A stretch of DNA of 64,000 nucleotides from Bhargavaea changchunensis (GCF_042665595.1 NZ_JBHTCT010000005.1:186001-250000), one strand, 5' to 3'. Positions 50,091 through 59,640 are shown, numbered from the stretch's first letter. Notes: a model not told the origin generated them from the sequence alone. Numbers and translations are program-made.

Positions 50091-51452
50091 TTGGACATGA
50101 TGGAAGCCATCCGCTTGATCCGGGAGCGTGAGCGCTCACCGGTAGAGCTGGTCAAAGACATGCTTGAGACCATCCGGAAAAAGAACGGTGAACTGAATGC
50201 CTATATCACGGTATGCGAGGAAGAGGCTGTCCGAGAAGCGGAGCAGCTCACCCGTGAATGGGAGTCGGGCATTCTGCGCGGCCCGCTCCACAGTATTCCG
50301 GTGGCAGTGAAAGATCTGGTCTTCACAGAGGGAATCCGGACGACGATGGGTTCTGTGATCCATCAGGATTTCATTCCTGCTGAAGACGCGACAATCATCG
50401 AGAAGCTGAAGGACTCGGGTGCCATCATCATCGGAAAGACAAATACGCATGAGTTCGCCTATGGGCCGACGGGAGACGTCTCCCACTACGGCCCCGTACG
50501 CAACCCGTATGACCCATCCAGGATCTCGGGCGGGTCCAGCAGCGGATCGGCCGCGGCGGTTGCTTCGGGCATGGCGTTTGCAGGCATCGGGACGGACACA
50601 GGCGGATCGGTCCGTATCCCTGCAAGTGCCTGCAACCTGGTCGGCATGAAGCCGACATTCGGACGAATCAGCAAAAACAACATCTTCCCGCTCGCTTATA
50701 CGCTGGACCATCCGGGACCGATTACGGCAGGTGTGGAAGAAAACGCAATCCTGCTCAACATTCTGGCCGGCCCGGATCCGGCTGACCGTTATTCCCTCCT
50801 GGAGTCTCCGCCCGACTTCACGTCGGAGCTCGGGGACGGCGTGGAGGGAAAGGTCATCGGTCTCCCCAGCCATTATTTCCGGCTGCTTGACCCGGAGGTC
50901 CGGGCAGCAGCGAAACGGTCTGTCCGCAAATTTGAATCGCTCGGCGCAAAAGTGGTGGAGGTCGACATCCCGGTCATGCCGAAAATCAATGAAGCACAGA
51001 TTGTGACCATCCAGTGCGAAGCGGCTGCCATTCACAGGGAGACTATGGAGAGCCGGCCAGGCGACTATGCACCGGAAGTGCTCGCACGGCTGGAAGCAAG
51101 CGTCAAACGGGCCGGATGGGAATATGTCCGTGCCCAGCAGGAACGCCCCGGCCTGATTGAAGCGTTCAATGATGTATTCTCAAAGGTCGATGTCCTGCTT
51201 ACGCCGACGCTCCCGATTCTCCCGACTCCCATCGGAGAGCGGAAAACCGTTGTCGATGGCAAAGAGATCGACGTCATTCCTGCCCTCCTCAGCCTCACGT
51301 CGCCGACCAACTTCACCGGCAATCCGAGCCTGAGCGTGCCCGCCGGATTCTCGCAAGGAGGGCTTCCGATCGGCATCCAGCTGATCGGAAATCACGGGGA
51401 TGAAGCGAAGCTGTATCGTTTCGGCTATGCGTTCGAGCAGGCTCACCGATAA
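50091..51452 (+). CDS. Amidase (amidase signature family, GatA-like)
   Basis: Amide hydrolase of 453 residues. The Ser-Ser-Lys triad is visible: Lys in IPVAVKDLVF, first Ser in GGSSSGSAAAVASG, second Ser in GTDTGGSVRIPASACN. No gatB or gatC is near, so it is a stand-alone amidase rather than the tRNA amidotransferase subunit. TTG at 50091 is six bases after GGGGGG and gives a better spacing than the ATG at 50097. Substrate not known; amides from amino acid breakdown are plausible. Confidence 0.92.
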   Translation: MDMMEAIRLIRERERSPVELVKDMLETIRKKNGELNAYITVCEEEAVREAEQLTREWESGILRGPLHSIPVAVKDLVFTEGIRTTMGSVIHQDFIPAEDATIIEKLKDSGAIIIGKTNTHEFAYGPTGDVSHYGPVRNPYDPSRISGGSSSGSAAAVASGMAFAGIGTDTGGSVRIPASACNLVGMKPTFGRISKNNIFPLAYTLDHPGPITAGVEENAILLNILAGPDPADRYSLLESPPDFTSELGDGVEGKVIGLPSHYFRLLDPEVRAAAKRSVRKFESLGAKVVEVDIPVMPKINEAQIVTIQCEAAAIHRETMESRPGDYAPEVLARLEASVKRAGWEYVRAQQERPGLIEAFNDVFSKVDVLLTPTLPILPTPIGERKTVVDGKEIDVIPALLSLTSPTNFTGNPSLSVPAGFSQGGLPIGIQLIGNHGDEAKLYRFGYAFEQAHR

Positions 51453-51486
51453 ATTGGCGCTCACAATTCATCCGATAACCCGAAAA

Positions 51487-51522
51487 GGCCTTTCCGGATC
51501 CACCCGGAAAGGCCCTTTCTTT
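51487..51522. terminator. Bidirectional terminator
   Basis: An 11-bp stem GGCCTTTCCGG (51487-51497 with 51504-51514) followed by TTTCTTTT, between the amidase and the convergent YuiD-like gene. Confidence 0.9.
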
Positions 51523-51525
51523 TTT

Positions 51526-52161
51526 TCAGTCCCGTTCATCCAGAAAATCAGGACGCACGCCTCTCGCGTTTTCAATCTCCCGTTCATGGTTCTCAATTTT
51601 TGCCGAGACGAGTCCAAGGGCACCGCCAAAGATGGCTCCTGCCAAAACTTCAAGCGGCTGGTGGCCGAGGAGTTCCTTCAGATCTTTTTCCCGTTCCTCG
51701 TATTCAAGACTCGGGAATTCACCCGACAGCTTGACAAAATTGTCTTCAAGATCATTCACGAGCTTGGCGATCTCGCCGGTATGCCGCCGGATTCCCTGAG
51801 CGTCATACATGACGATCGTGGCAAGGACCACCGCTACTGCTGTTTCGGTATGGCGGGCGCCACGGTTTGAAGCCACATAGGTCGCCAGCGCAGAAACGCC
51901 TGCGGAGTGCGAGCTCGGCATGCCGCCTGTTGTGAAGAGCGGCCGCCAGTCCCATTTGCCCGTCACCGCCTTGTGGGTCACCAGCTTAAGTGCCTGCGCG
52001 ATGCCGATGGCACCGAATGCCGTCACGATTCCCCTATTCATTTTCCTCATCTGTTTCACGGCTGCCGTGTCCGCTATCTGCGGCATCCGCTTTTCTGCTG
52101 TTGGCCGTGTGGCCCGGACCGGCATGGCCGGGTTCATCGGTAGTACGGAATGTCTCTCCAT
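51526..52161 (-). CDS. Divergent PAP2 family protein (YuiD-like) with N-terminal extension
   Basis: A 211-residue membrane-linked protein. The family core (about residues 42-185) shows GAIGIAQALK, FTTGGMPSSHSAGVSALAT with the conserved PSSHS, VMYDAQGIRRHTGE and LGHQPLEVLAGAIFG, key GHQPLEV. These are acid phosphatase/VanZ-like proteins of unknown substrate. The first 40 residues are polar and Pro/Arg/Met-rich and not part of the usual fold. The start at 52161 is supported by GGAGG seven bases ahead, so the extension looks genuine. Confidence 0.9.
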   Translation of the reverse strand: MERHSVLPMNPAMPVRATRPTAEKRMPQIADTAAVKQMRKMNRGIVTAFGAIGIAQALKLVTHKAVTGKWDWRPLFTTGGMPSSHSAGVSALATYVASNRGARHTETAVAVVLATIVMYDAQGIRRHTGEIAKLVNDLEDNFVKLSGEFPSLEYEEREKDLKELLGHQPLEVLAGAIFGGALGLVSAKIENHEREIENARGVRPDFLDERD

Positions 52162-52252
52162 GAATCGCCCTCCTATGTATCATCGTCTTTATCCATACCC
52201 ATCGGTGATTCGATTCATGTATCGAAAGAGGGAACAAAAACTGAAAATAAGA

Positions 52253-52278
52253 AGGCTTGCCTCCAAATCGGCAAGCCT
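52253..52278 (-). terminator. Terminator after the M20 amidohydrolase
   Basis: A 9-bp stem AGGCTTGCC (52253-52261 with 52270-52278), followed on the minus strand by TCTTATTTT. Confidence 0.75.
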
Positions 52279-52293
52279 CCCAAAGAGTTGTCC

Positions 52294-53493
52294 TTATTCG
52301 TTTACACTTCCGTCGCTATAAGACAGCACAGCTGCCGCCATCGACTTTGCGCTGATGATCAGGCTTTTCTCATCAATGTTGAACTTTGGATGGTGATGCG
52401 GATAGGCTTCCCCGGTCTCCGGCGCCGCTCCGACATAGAAAAAGCATCCCGGTACTTTTTCCAGATAATAAGCGAAATCTTCGGAAGGCGGTTGCGGAGG
52501 GGTTTCCAGAACCGCGTCTACTTCCGGAATCTGTGCCTGATCTATTGACTGCCTGACCTGTTCAGTGACCTCGGGATCATTATAAAGAACAGGGTAATCG
52601 TTCTTGTATTCCAGGTCGCAGGTGACATGGAATGACCGCTCCAGTCCTTCCGTAAACGCCCGGACTTCCCCTTCGACGATCTCTCGGGTTTCAGCAGACA
52701 TCGCCCGGACATCCCCTTCTATCGTCACCGCATCTTTGATGACATTGAACGTCCCTTTCCCATCAAAGTTTCCGATGGTAACTGTTGCAGCATCAAACGG
52801 ATTAATCCGCCGGCTCACAATCGTCTGCAAGTTCATGACGAATGAGCTTGCCGCAACGATTGCATCATTTGCGAGATGCGGCGAAGATCCATGTCCGCCT
52901 TTGCCCTGGACAATCAGCTTAAAGTAAGAACGACCGGTTTGCGTGTTCCCGCTCCGGTAAAACACCTTGCCGGTTTCCATATTCGTCATGACATGGATCC
53001 CAAGGATGGCTTCCACCCCGTCAAGGACACCCGCATTGATCATGCCGATCGCGCCTCCGGGCGGCATTTCCTCTGCCGGCTGGTGAATCACACGGATCGT
53101 GCCCTGAAGCTGGTCCTTGAACTCAGCCAGCGTCTCGGCCAGCACCAGCATGTAAGCGGTATGCCCGTCATGTCCACAGGCATGCATGACTCCCTCATTT
53201 TTCGAAGCAAACGGAAGTCCCGTTTCCTCTTTGATCGGCAACGCATCAAAATCCGCGCGAATGGCAATGGTCTTTCCAGGCTTCGCGCCCTTGATGGTCA
53301 CCACGACGCCCCGCTGGCCTCCAAAGTTGGTCTCCACGTTATCCACGGGCACTTCGGCATAAAAATCACTGATATACTTGGCTGTTTCCTCTTCATGGAA
53401 CGACAATTCCGGATGTTCATGAAGATAGCGTCGGATCTCGATGATCCGGTCCTTTTTTTCATCCAGTTTATTCATCACTTCATTCAAAAGCAT
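52294..53493 (-). CDS. M20 family metallo-amidohydrolase (N-acyl-L-amino acid amidohydrolase type)
   Basis: Zinc or cobalt hydrolase of 399 residues that should remove acyl groups from N-acylamino acids. Motifs: RRYLHEHPELSFHEEETA, IAIRADFDALPI, HACGHDGHTAYML, HQPAEEMPPGGA and C-terminal SEDFAYYLEKVPGCFFYVGA, key metal residues in CGHDGH and PAEE. ATG at 53493 is seven bases after GGAGG. Such enzymes could supply the desuccinylase step for the racemase operon at 10.7 kb, although it is distant. Lone gene. Confidence 0.93.
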   Translation of the reverse strand: MLLNEVMNKLDEKKDRIIEIRRYLHEHPELSFHEEETAKYISDFYAEVPVDNVETNFGGQRGVVVTIKGAKPGKTIAIRADFDALPIKEETGLPFASKNEGVMHACGHDGHTAYMLVLAETLAEFKDQLQGTIRVIHQPAEEMPPGGAIGMINAGVLDGVEAILGIHVMTNMETGKVFYRSGNTQTGRSYFKLIVQGKGGHGSSPHLANDAIVAASSFVMNLQTIVSRRINPFDAATVTIGNFDGKGTFNVIKDAVTIEGDVRAMSAETREIVEGEVRAFTEGLERSFHVTCDLEYKNDYPVLYNDPEVTEQVRQSIDQAQIPEVDAVLETPPQPPSEDFAYYLEKVPGCFFYVGAAPETGEAYPHHHPKFNIDEKSLIISAKSMAAAVLSYSDGSVNE

Positions 53494-53689
53494 TTGATCG
53501 CCTCCGTGCTGTAACTGTCTTCGCTTTAAGTCCCCGGGCGCTGTAATTACCCTGTCTTCTATCTTCCCCATAATTGTCAGAAAAAAACGTTGAGCAAGCG
53601 CCTGGCACACCTCTGAGGAGGAAATAGAGGATGTTAAGCGGAATTTGTAGTTAGAATTATTTTTTCATACGTTTTCGAGGGGTGAATCG

Positions 53690-54160
53690 GTGAAAAGGCT
53701 TATTATCACATCTCTTTTATTATTTTCTTTTATAGTGAACGGTTGCAGCAATATGAACACAAGTTTATCCGGGGACGGCCCTCCTGATGTATCCTTGGAT
53801 ATTCATGACGAAATGTATGGAACTATTCTTGGTTCATACTGTTGGAGTTCTGTCAGGGTGGCAGAGTGTGTTGACACAGTCGGACCAGTAGAATTAATGG
53901 AAGACAAAGAGCCTATTAAAGTACAGGCCGGGGAGCAAATTTTATTGGTCATGGACTTTGAACCTAAACCAAATGAAATTCACTTGTCGAGGATAGAGAA
54001 CAGTAATGAAACTGAGGTGAAAATAAGAAACCAGACGTTCACGGCTCCAATAGATAAAGGCATTTATTATTACGTTTACAGTGTGAAATGGCTGGATGAG
54101 AAAGAAGAAAATTTATCACATGGCGATGCTTTTTATGCCTTCGCTTTCGAGGTTCAATAA
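53690..54160 (+). CDS. Putative lipoprotein of unknown function, AT-rich
   Basis: A 156-residue protein with signal peptide and lipobox VNGCS (Cys near residue 19). The rest is mostly beta strand prediction with a Cys pair (GSYCWSSVRVAECVDTVG) that may form a disulfide. I do not recognise a family. Codon use is clearly more AT-rich than its neighbours, and flanking DNA is AT-rich too, which suggests recent transfer. GTG start after GAGGGG. Confidence 0.75.
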   Translation: MKRLIITSLLLFSFIVNGCSNMNTSLSGDGPPDVSLDIHDEMYGTILGSYCWSSVRVAECVDTVGPVELMEDKEPIKVQAGEQILLVMDFEPKPNEIHLSRIENSNETEVKIRNQTFTAPIDKGIYYYVYSVKWLDEKEENLSHGDAFYAFAFEVQ

Positions 54161-54235
54161 CTTTCATTGCCCTGTCGGACCGTTTAATAATACAAATCCC
54201 AAAGCGCGTCTTGAGATGATTTATTATAAAAGAAA

Positions 54236-54252
54236 GCACCCAAAATGGGTGC
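54236..54252 (-). terminator. Probable terminator of the PH-domain operon
   Basis: A 7-bp stem GCACCCA (54236-54242 with 54246-54252), followed on the minus strand by TTTCTTTT, about 110 bases past the stop codon of the gene at 54361. Confidence 0.55.
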
Positions 54253-54360
54253 AGAAAACGATGTGAATGTCATGCTAAGACCTCTGCATGGTGCAGTGCC
54301 AGTTCGCCTGTTTGCACGATTCAACTCGACTCAGCGGGTCAACCTAATGCGCGGGCCTCT

Positions 54361-54771
54361 TCAGCTTTTCCTAACTTCTATTTCCGGATTCACTTCCTGA
54401 AGCGCCAAGATCAGTTGGTCCCGGTCTTCCGGGCCGACAGACACCACTCCGTGTGTACCAAACTGGATTTCCAGCTTCCGCATGGTAAGCGAGGGTGAAG
54501 AGAACGGGTTCGATGTCTTGCGGACCGAAGTGATCCGATCGATGGGAATCGACTTGTAATAAGGGCCGGACGTGATGAAAAAGCGGCCGTCTTTGATTTC
54601 GTAGTATGTCCGGAACCAGATTGAAAGCAGCAAAAGAACGATGCCCGAAACGATGATCGCACCGACCGGATCTCCTCCCGCAACCATCCGGACAACGCTC
54701 CAGATCATGAGGGCGATGCTTCCCCAGATCACACTTCCGAGCCACAGGTCCCGTCCGGCACGGAATTTCAA
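54361..54771 (-). CDS. Bacterial PH domain membrane protein
   Basis: A 136-residue protein with two membrane segments (about 10-28 and 35-52) followed by a small PH-like beta domain: WFRTYYEIKDGRFFITSGPYYKSIPIDRITSVRKTSNP, where the YKSIPIDRITSVRK turn is the typical bPH pattern. Function unknown; related proteins occur widely in Bacillales. Start overlaps the stop of the HAD gene by four bases, so the two are co-translated. Confidence 0.85.
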   Translation of the reverse strand: MKFRAGRDLWLGSVIWGSIALMIWSVVRMVAGGDPVGAIIVSGIVLLLLSIWFRTYYEIKDGRFFITSGPYYKSIPIDRITSVRKTSNPFSSPSLTMRKLEIQFGTHGVVSVGPEDRDQLILALQEVNPEIEVRKS

Positions 54772-55400
54772 AGACCCTCCACCAGCCCCGGGAGTTCTGC
54801 GAGTGAACCGATCCGGAAGTCCGGGGCATCCGTCTGCCCGAATCCGTAGGCTGCCCAGATGAACGGAACGCCTGCGCCCCGCGCCGCGTCCTCATCACCT
54901 TTCGTGTCACCAACATAAATCGCGTTTTTCAAGTTGTTCCGTTCGATGACAAGCTTAATATTGCCGCTTTTCGGCAGACCCGTGCGACCGGGATTCTCGT
55001 AATCCTTGAAATACTTGCCGAGCCCATGAGCTTCGAAAAATGCCTCAATGTAGCCGTCCTGGCAGTTGCTGACGATATACAGCGGATAGGTTTGGGTCAA
55101 CTGCTCCAGCACTTCTTCCAGTCCTGGGTACAGCGTGCCGCCTTTTTCCGCGACATAGTCGTTCTCATATACACAGCACTCGTCCATCAGCTCTTTGCGC
55201 TCATCCGCGTCCAGTTCCGGGAACAGCCGGTCGCCGATTTCAGGCAACTGCAGTCCCATCAGCCCCGTCAGATCATCCGCTGTCACCTCGCGCGCTGCGT
55301 CATGCCGGTCCTGCACAACTTTCGTCCAAGATTCCGCAACCTCTTTGCGTGAATCCCACAGCGTTCCGTCCAAATCGAAAATAATTCCATCCACTGCCAT
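54768..55400 (-). CDS. HAD family hydrolase (phosphatase)
   Basis: Phosphatase-type HAD protein of 210 residues. Motif I FDLDGTLWDS, motif II IVSNCQ, motif III around GRTGLPKSGNIKLV and motif IV VGDTKGDEDAA are all present; the cap lies at about 15-85. Nearest in look to phosphoglycolate phosphatase-like enzymes, but substrate is open. ATG at 55400 with GAGGAG eight bases ahead; a GTG at 55409 is too near the ribosome site. Confidence 0.9.
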   Translation of the reverse strand: MAVDGIIFDLDGTLWDSRKEVAESWTKVVQDRHDAAREVTADDLTGLMGLQLPEIGDRLFPELDADERKELMDECCVYENDYVAEKGGTLYPGLEEVLEQLTQTYPLYIVSNCQDGYIEAFFEAHGLGKYFKDYENPGRTGLPKSGNIKLVIERNNLKNAIYVGDTKGDEDAARGAGVPFIWAAYGFGQTDAPDFRIGSLAELPGLVEGL

Positions 55401-55405
55401 TTCGC

Positions 55406-56746
55406 TCACTCCTCAGAAATTGCCTTGATTTCTCTCCACTTCCCGTACCGGTAATAAAGAAACGCAAACCCACTGCTGATGATAAAGCCCGTCCCCATGC
55501 CAAGCGCGATTCCCTCGCGGCCCAGCCATCCGGAAAACAGCCAGACGAGCGGATATCTGAGCACCCAGAACGAAATGATGTTCAGGACGAGCACCTGGAA
55601 CATCGCTCCTGCCGCACGCACAGCCCCGTTCAGGATAAAGTTGATGCCGAGGAACGGATAAAAGAACGCGATCGTCTTCAGATAGTTCGTGCCGAATTCA
55701 ACCGCCTCAGGCTCTTTGATAAACAGTTTGACTGCCGGTTCCGCAAGCAAGAACAAAAGTGCCGCCATAAAAAGCATCGCGCCCAGATTAAAGAAGAAGC
55801 CATATTTCGTTATGCGCCCGACCCGCTCCCATTTGGCTGCGCCGATATTCTGGCCCGCCATCGAGTTGACGGCTGTCCCGAGCGCCTGCGCCGGCAGCAT
55901 AATGAGACTGTCGAGCCGCCATGCAGCGCCGTATCCGGCGACGACCGCCGGGCCGAACGACGCGACGACGCTCATGATTGCCATGACACCGGCCGAAATG
56001 ACACTCATCTGGAGCCCCGCAGGAATGCCGAGCTTCAGGATATCTTTGACTTCCCGGGACTTTGGAACCGTCGGCTTCGTGAAGGGCACGAGCTGCTTCC
56101 TGAGAATGTAGATGAGGCCTCCCAGGAACGACAGCCCCTGCGAGAGCACCGTCGCATACGCCGCACCCTCAATCCCCCAGCCGAATAATGAAATAAATAC
56201 GGGATCGAGAACGGCATTCAGAGCAACCGCTGTTGCAACAAAATACAGCGGCGTCCTGGAGTCCCCGACCGACCGCATGACGGTCGTGATGAAATTGTAA
56301 CCAAACAAAAACAGCATCCCTGTAAAGTTGATCTGCAGGTACGCCGTCGCCATCGGCAGCATCACTTCCGGAGTGCCGAGCAGCCGGAGCACCGGTTCGG
56401 CGATGAAGATTCCCACGATGCCAAGTACGACCGACATGATCGACATCAGCACGACGAACGCATTCAAATAGCGCTTCAGCCCATCCTCGCTCTTGCGGCC
56501 CTTTTGCTGGGACAGAATCGTGAGCGCCGCGTTGTTCAGCCCGAGCACGAACGACAGCACCGTGAACAGCACTGTCGACGAAATCGACACTGCGCCGAGC
56601 GCGTCCGCCCCGATCAGGTTCCCCACCCACAGCGAATCGATCAGCTGATACGACACCTGAAGCAGGTTCGCCAACAGGAGTGGCCAGGCAAAGGAAAACA
56701 TCTGCCGGGCAAGCGGCCCCTGTGTAAAGTCCTGTTGAGTCGCCAT
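55406..56746 (-). CDS. MATE family efflux transporter
   Basis: Twelve-segment membrane exporter of 446 residues using Na+ or H+ to expel drugs or cationic toxins. The two MatE halves begin SFAWPLLLANLLQVSYQLIDSLWVG and LKLGIPAGLQMSVISAGVM; key parts DSLWVG and GYGAAWRLDS, with the middle NAVLDPVF. It heads a small operon with the HAD and PH-domain genes; a functional tie is not evident. Confidence 0.93.
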   Translation of the reverse strand: MATQQDFTQGPLARQMFSFAWPLLLANLLQVSYQLIDSLWVGNLIGADALGAVSISSTVLFTVLSFVLGLNNAALTILSQQKGRKSEDGLKRYLNAFVVLMSIMSVVLGIVGIFIAEPVLRLLGTPEVMLPMATAYLQINFTGMLFLFGYNFITTVMRSVGDSRTPLYFVATAVALNAVLDPVFISLFGWGIEGAAYATVLSQGLSFLGGLIYILRKQLVPFTKPTVPKSREVKDILKLGIPAGLQMSVISAGVMAIMSVVASFGPAVVAGYGAAWRLDSLIMLPAQALGTAVNSMAGQNIGAAKWERVGRITKYGFFFNLGAMLFMAALLFLLAEPAVKLFIKEPEAVEFGTNYLKTIAFFYPFLGINFILNGAVRAAGAMFQVLVLNIISFWVLRYPLVWLFSGWLGREGIALGMGTGFIISSGFAFLYYRYGKWREIKAISEE

Positions 56747-56881
56747 CCCGCTGCCCCCTTTTAAGACATATTGATGCTATCCATTATAGCGGAATTGGCC
56801 GGGTGGGGCTCAGCGGCCTGCCCGTAAGTATATGAAGGAGTTTTGAAAATACACGAAATGGCCCCCAAAATACACTTTCCC

Positions 56882-57400
56882 TCATCGCCGGCCCTCCCTG
56901 CCGGAATCGGTTCCGCTTTTCTTCAACAAACGGAAAAGGGTTTCGATCACGAGCAGCATCACTGCCAGGCCGGCTGCGATCTGAAACGCGGTTCCCTCTT
57001 GCGCACCAATGATTAAGCCAATGACGTAAAAAGCGACCACACGCGTGAACAGCAGCACCAGCTTGCCCGTCACAGACTTGCCCATTACGGATTTCAGGAA
57101 AAGCTCGACCAGGCTGTCGATGCTGAACAGGTAGACGAGAACGGCGATAACGAAAATCCCGACTTTTCCGGGGCTCATCTCCAGATCAAACAGCCAGCCG
57201 ACCACCTGCACCGACCCGGCCAAAGCAAACAAGATCCCGCCCATCATCGCCGCAACCGGCAAGGCAAGCAGCACCGATGTGATGGCGATGATGCCCGTGC
57301 CTTTCCCCTGCGGATCCTGCCGCTCACTTCTCCGGATAAATGCGAAGATGGAAAGGGTTGCGATGATCCAGATTCCGAGTGTCGCGAAGATGATGCTCAT
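56882..57400 (-). CDS. Membrane protein of unknown function
   Basis: A 172-residue protein with five predicted membrane segments (about 1-18, 33-65, 78-96, 112-135 and 140-158) and a basic C-terminal tail (KKSGTDSGREGRR). No family recognised. ATG at 57400 begins the hydrophobic segment directly; the open frame upstream to 57541 is polar, has no ribosome site and is not used. Confidence 0.7.
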   Translation of the reverse strand: MSIIFATLGIWIIATLSIFAFIRRSERQDPQGKGTGIIAITSVLLALPVAAMMGGILFALAGSVQVVGWLFDLEMSPGKVGIFVIAVLVYLFSIDSLVELFLKSVMGKSVTGKLVLLFTRVVAFYVIGLIIGAQEGTAFQIAAGLAVMLLVIETLFRLLKKSGTDSGREGRR

Positions 57401-57553
57401 GTGCTCACGTCCAATCCTGTTGTAGGTCTTTAATGAATTGTACGGCTGCGGGTTGGCGGAGGTTTCAAACGGGAGTCGCTCGACTTTTTGTATGCGAACT
57501 TCTTGGGTTCGCCCGTAAACCCCGGGGACTCCATCCCGCACTCAGCCACCCAC

Positions 57554-57582
57554 TAAAAAAACCCGCCGCATCAAACGGCAGG
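57554..57582 (-). terminator. Terminator of the M20/hydro-lyase operon
   Basis: A 7-bp stem with one G-U pair (57562-57568 with 57576-57582), followed on the minus strand by a run of seven T. Confidence 0.82.
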
Positions 57583-57595
57583 CTCATTCATTCCA

Positions 57596-58840
57596 TTATT
57601 CAAACTTACTCGGTTCCATCGCCGTCAGCCGGTTCGTCAGTTCGATGAATGTCGCGATTCCGTACAGGAATGCGTCTTCGTCGACGTCGAAGCGGTTGTT
57701 GTGGTTGGCGTAGGCGGTGCGGTCGTCTTCCCCATGGGTCCCCAGCCGGAAGAAGACGGACGGGACCTGTTCCGAGAAGAAGGAGAAATCTTCCCCGCCC
57801 ATTGCCGGGATGACTTTCTTCAGCGCATCCGGGCCAAATAGTGAGTTTACAGTTTCCTCGAACACTTGAGCCGGAACATCCGCGATCTTCACTGATGGGA
57901 CACCGTAATGGTAGGTGAGATTGCAGGTGCCGCCGAGCCCTCCGGCCACTCCTTCCGCAATGGCTCGCATGCGCTCCTCCATCCGGTTGCGCGTTTCCGG
58001 CAACACTGTGCGGACGGTCCCTTCCACACGGACCGTGTCCGGGATGATGTTGTTTTTCGTGCCGCCCTCGATCTTGCCGAAGCTGAGCACGACGGAGTCA
58101 AGCGGGTCGGTCTGCCGGCTGACGATCTGCTGCATCGTGACGAGTGTCTGCGCGGCGATCATGATCGGGTCGACCGTCTGATGCGGGTAGGCTGCGTGTC
58201 CGCCTTCCCCCTTAAACTCCAATTCAAAGAAGTCTCCTGCGGCCGTAGCAAATCCTGTCGTGGAAAGCGAAAACTCGCCTGTCCGGACGCTCGGGTGCAC
58301 GTGGAGCCCCGCCATGACGTCCACTTTCGGATTGTCCAGCGCCCCGTCGCGGATCATCGCTTCCGCGCCTTTCCCGATTTCCTCGGCAGGCTGGAAGACA
58401 AGTTTGAGTGTGCCCCGCTGGAGTCCGTTTTCGGAAAATGCCCGGGCGACCCCCAAAAGAATCGCCGTATGTGCATCATGCCCGCATGTATGCGCCTTGC
58501 CGTCCCTTGTGCTCCGGTAAATCTGATCGATTTCATCCTGCATCGGCAGGGCGTCCATGTCCGCACGGAGTCCGACGACCGGTCCCGGTGCCGCACCTTC
58601 CAGGATACCGATCACACCGGTTCCGCCGACGTCTTCGCGGACATCATAGCCCCAGCTCCGGAGCTTGTCCGCGACCAGCCTGGCTGTTTCCGTTTCCTCG
58701 AATGAAAGTTCCGGGTTTATATGAAGATGCCGGCGGGTCGCCACCGTTTCTTCAAACACACTCCGGACCGTCGCATACAGCTCGGGCCGGCTTTCATTCA
58801 GCGCTTCAAAACGTCCGATTCCATCCAATGTCTGCACCAT
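57596..58840 (-). CDS. M20 family metallo-amidohydrolase (second copy)
   Basis: A 414-residue N-acylamino acid or indole-acetyl-amino acid type hydrolase. Motifs: RRHLHINPELSFEETETA, VGLRADMDALPM, HTCGHDAHTAILL, FQPAEEIGKGA and GGEDFSFFSEQVPSVFFRLG, key CGHDAH and PAEE. It is the last gene of a five-gene operon starting with another M20 hydrolase. ATG at 58840 follows AGGAG by eight bases; an ATG at 58861 overlapping the upstream stop is less likely. Confidence 0.93.
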   Translation of the reverse strand: MVQTLDGIGRFEALNESRPELYATVRSVFEETVATRRHLHINPELSFEETETARLVADKLRSWGYDVREDVGGTGVIGILEGAAPGPVVGLRADMDALPMQDEIDQIYRSTRDGKAHTCGHDAHTAILLGVARAFSENGLQRGTLKLVFQPAEEIGKGAEAMIRDGALDNPKVDVMAGLHVHPSVRTGEFSLSTTGFATAAGDFFELEFKGEGGHAAYPHQTVDPIMIAAQTLVTMQQIVSRQTDPLDSVVLSFGKIEGGTKNNIIPDTVRVEGTVRTVLPETRNRMEERMRAIAEGVAGGLGGTCNLTYHYGVPSVKIADVPAQVFEETVNSLFGPDALKKVIPAMGGEDFSFFSEQVPSVFFRLGTHGEDDRTAYANHNNRFDVDEDAFLYGIATFIELTNRLTAMEPSKFE

Positions 58841-58857
58841 ATTGATCTCTCCTGTCA

Positions 58858-59640
58858 TCAAATCACACCCAGTTGTTCACTTTTCAGATCCGTCACGAAC
58901 ATATGACCCGGCGCATGGGTAATCATGAGCGAAGGCTTTGTATGCATTGCAACGGACTGCGGGGTGACGCCGCACGCCCAAAATACAGGCGTTTCCCCTT
59001 CTCGGACCGGGACCGCGTCACCAAAGTCCGGGCTGGCAAGATTACGGATTCCGATTTCCTCCGGATTTCCGATATGGACCGGCGCCCCGTGGACCGACGG
59101 GAAGCGGCTCGTCACCTGGACGGCCCGGACCACATCGCCTGCACCCATCGGCCGCATCGACACGACCATAGGGCCCGAAAACTTCCCTGCAGGAATCGTA
59201 TCAAACGAGGTCCGATACATCGGTACATTGACGCCCTCTTCATGGTGCCGCATCGGGATGCCGTTGCGGATCAGAGCTTCCTCGAACGTGAAGCTGCAGC
59301 CGATCAGGAAAGCGACCATGTCCTCCGTCCAATACTCGTTCAGGTCGGTCGGCTCATCTGTCAGTTCCCCGTTCCGGTACACCCGGTATTTCGGCAAGTC
59401 CGTCCGCAGATCGGCAGTCGGCGCCGACGCCCTCGGCACAGGTGAACCGAGGTCGGTCACGTCGATCAGCGGGCACGACTTCGGATTGCGCTGGCAGAAC
59501 AATAGAAACTCGAATGCATCCTCCTTCGGCAAAATCGCCAGGTTCGCCTGAACAAATCCATCGCACACCCCTGCGGTCGGCCCTGTGAAGACCCCGTTCC
59601 GCACCTGTTCCCGAAACTGTTCCGGTGTCAGATTCCTCAT
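58858..59640 (-). CDS. YcsI/DUF1445 family putative hydro-lyase (D-glutamate cyclase-like)
   Basis: A 260-residue protein of the YcsI family: GVCDGFVQANLAILP, FLLFCQRNPKSCPLIDVT, FLIGCSFTFEEALI and the late FWACGVTPQSVAM, key CGVTPQ. Mammalian relatives have D-glutamate cyclase activity, and bacterial members lie with allophanate or amino acid hydrolase genes; the substrate here is unknown. Overlaps the small membrane gene upstream by four bases. Its position between two M20 hydrolases points to breakdown of modified or D-amino acids. Confidence 0.9.
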   Translation of the reverse strand: MRNLTPEQFREQVRNGVFTGPTAGVCDGFVQANLAILPKEDAFEFLLFCQRNPKSCPLIDVTDLGSPVPRASAPTADLRTDLPKYRVYRNGELTDEPTDLNEYWTEDMVAFLIGCSFTFEEALIRNGIPMRHHEEGVNVPMYRTSFDTIPAGKFSGPMVVSMRPMGAGDVVRAVQVTSRFPSVHGAPVHIGNPEEIGIRNLASPDFGDAVPVREGETPVFWACGVTPQSVAMHTKPSLMITHAPGHMFVTDLKSEQLGVI

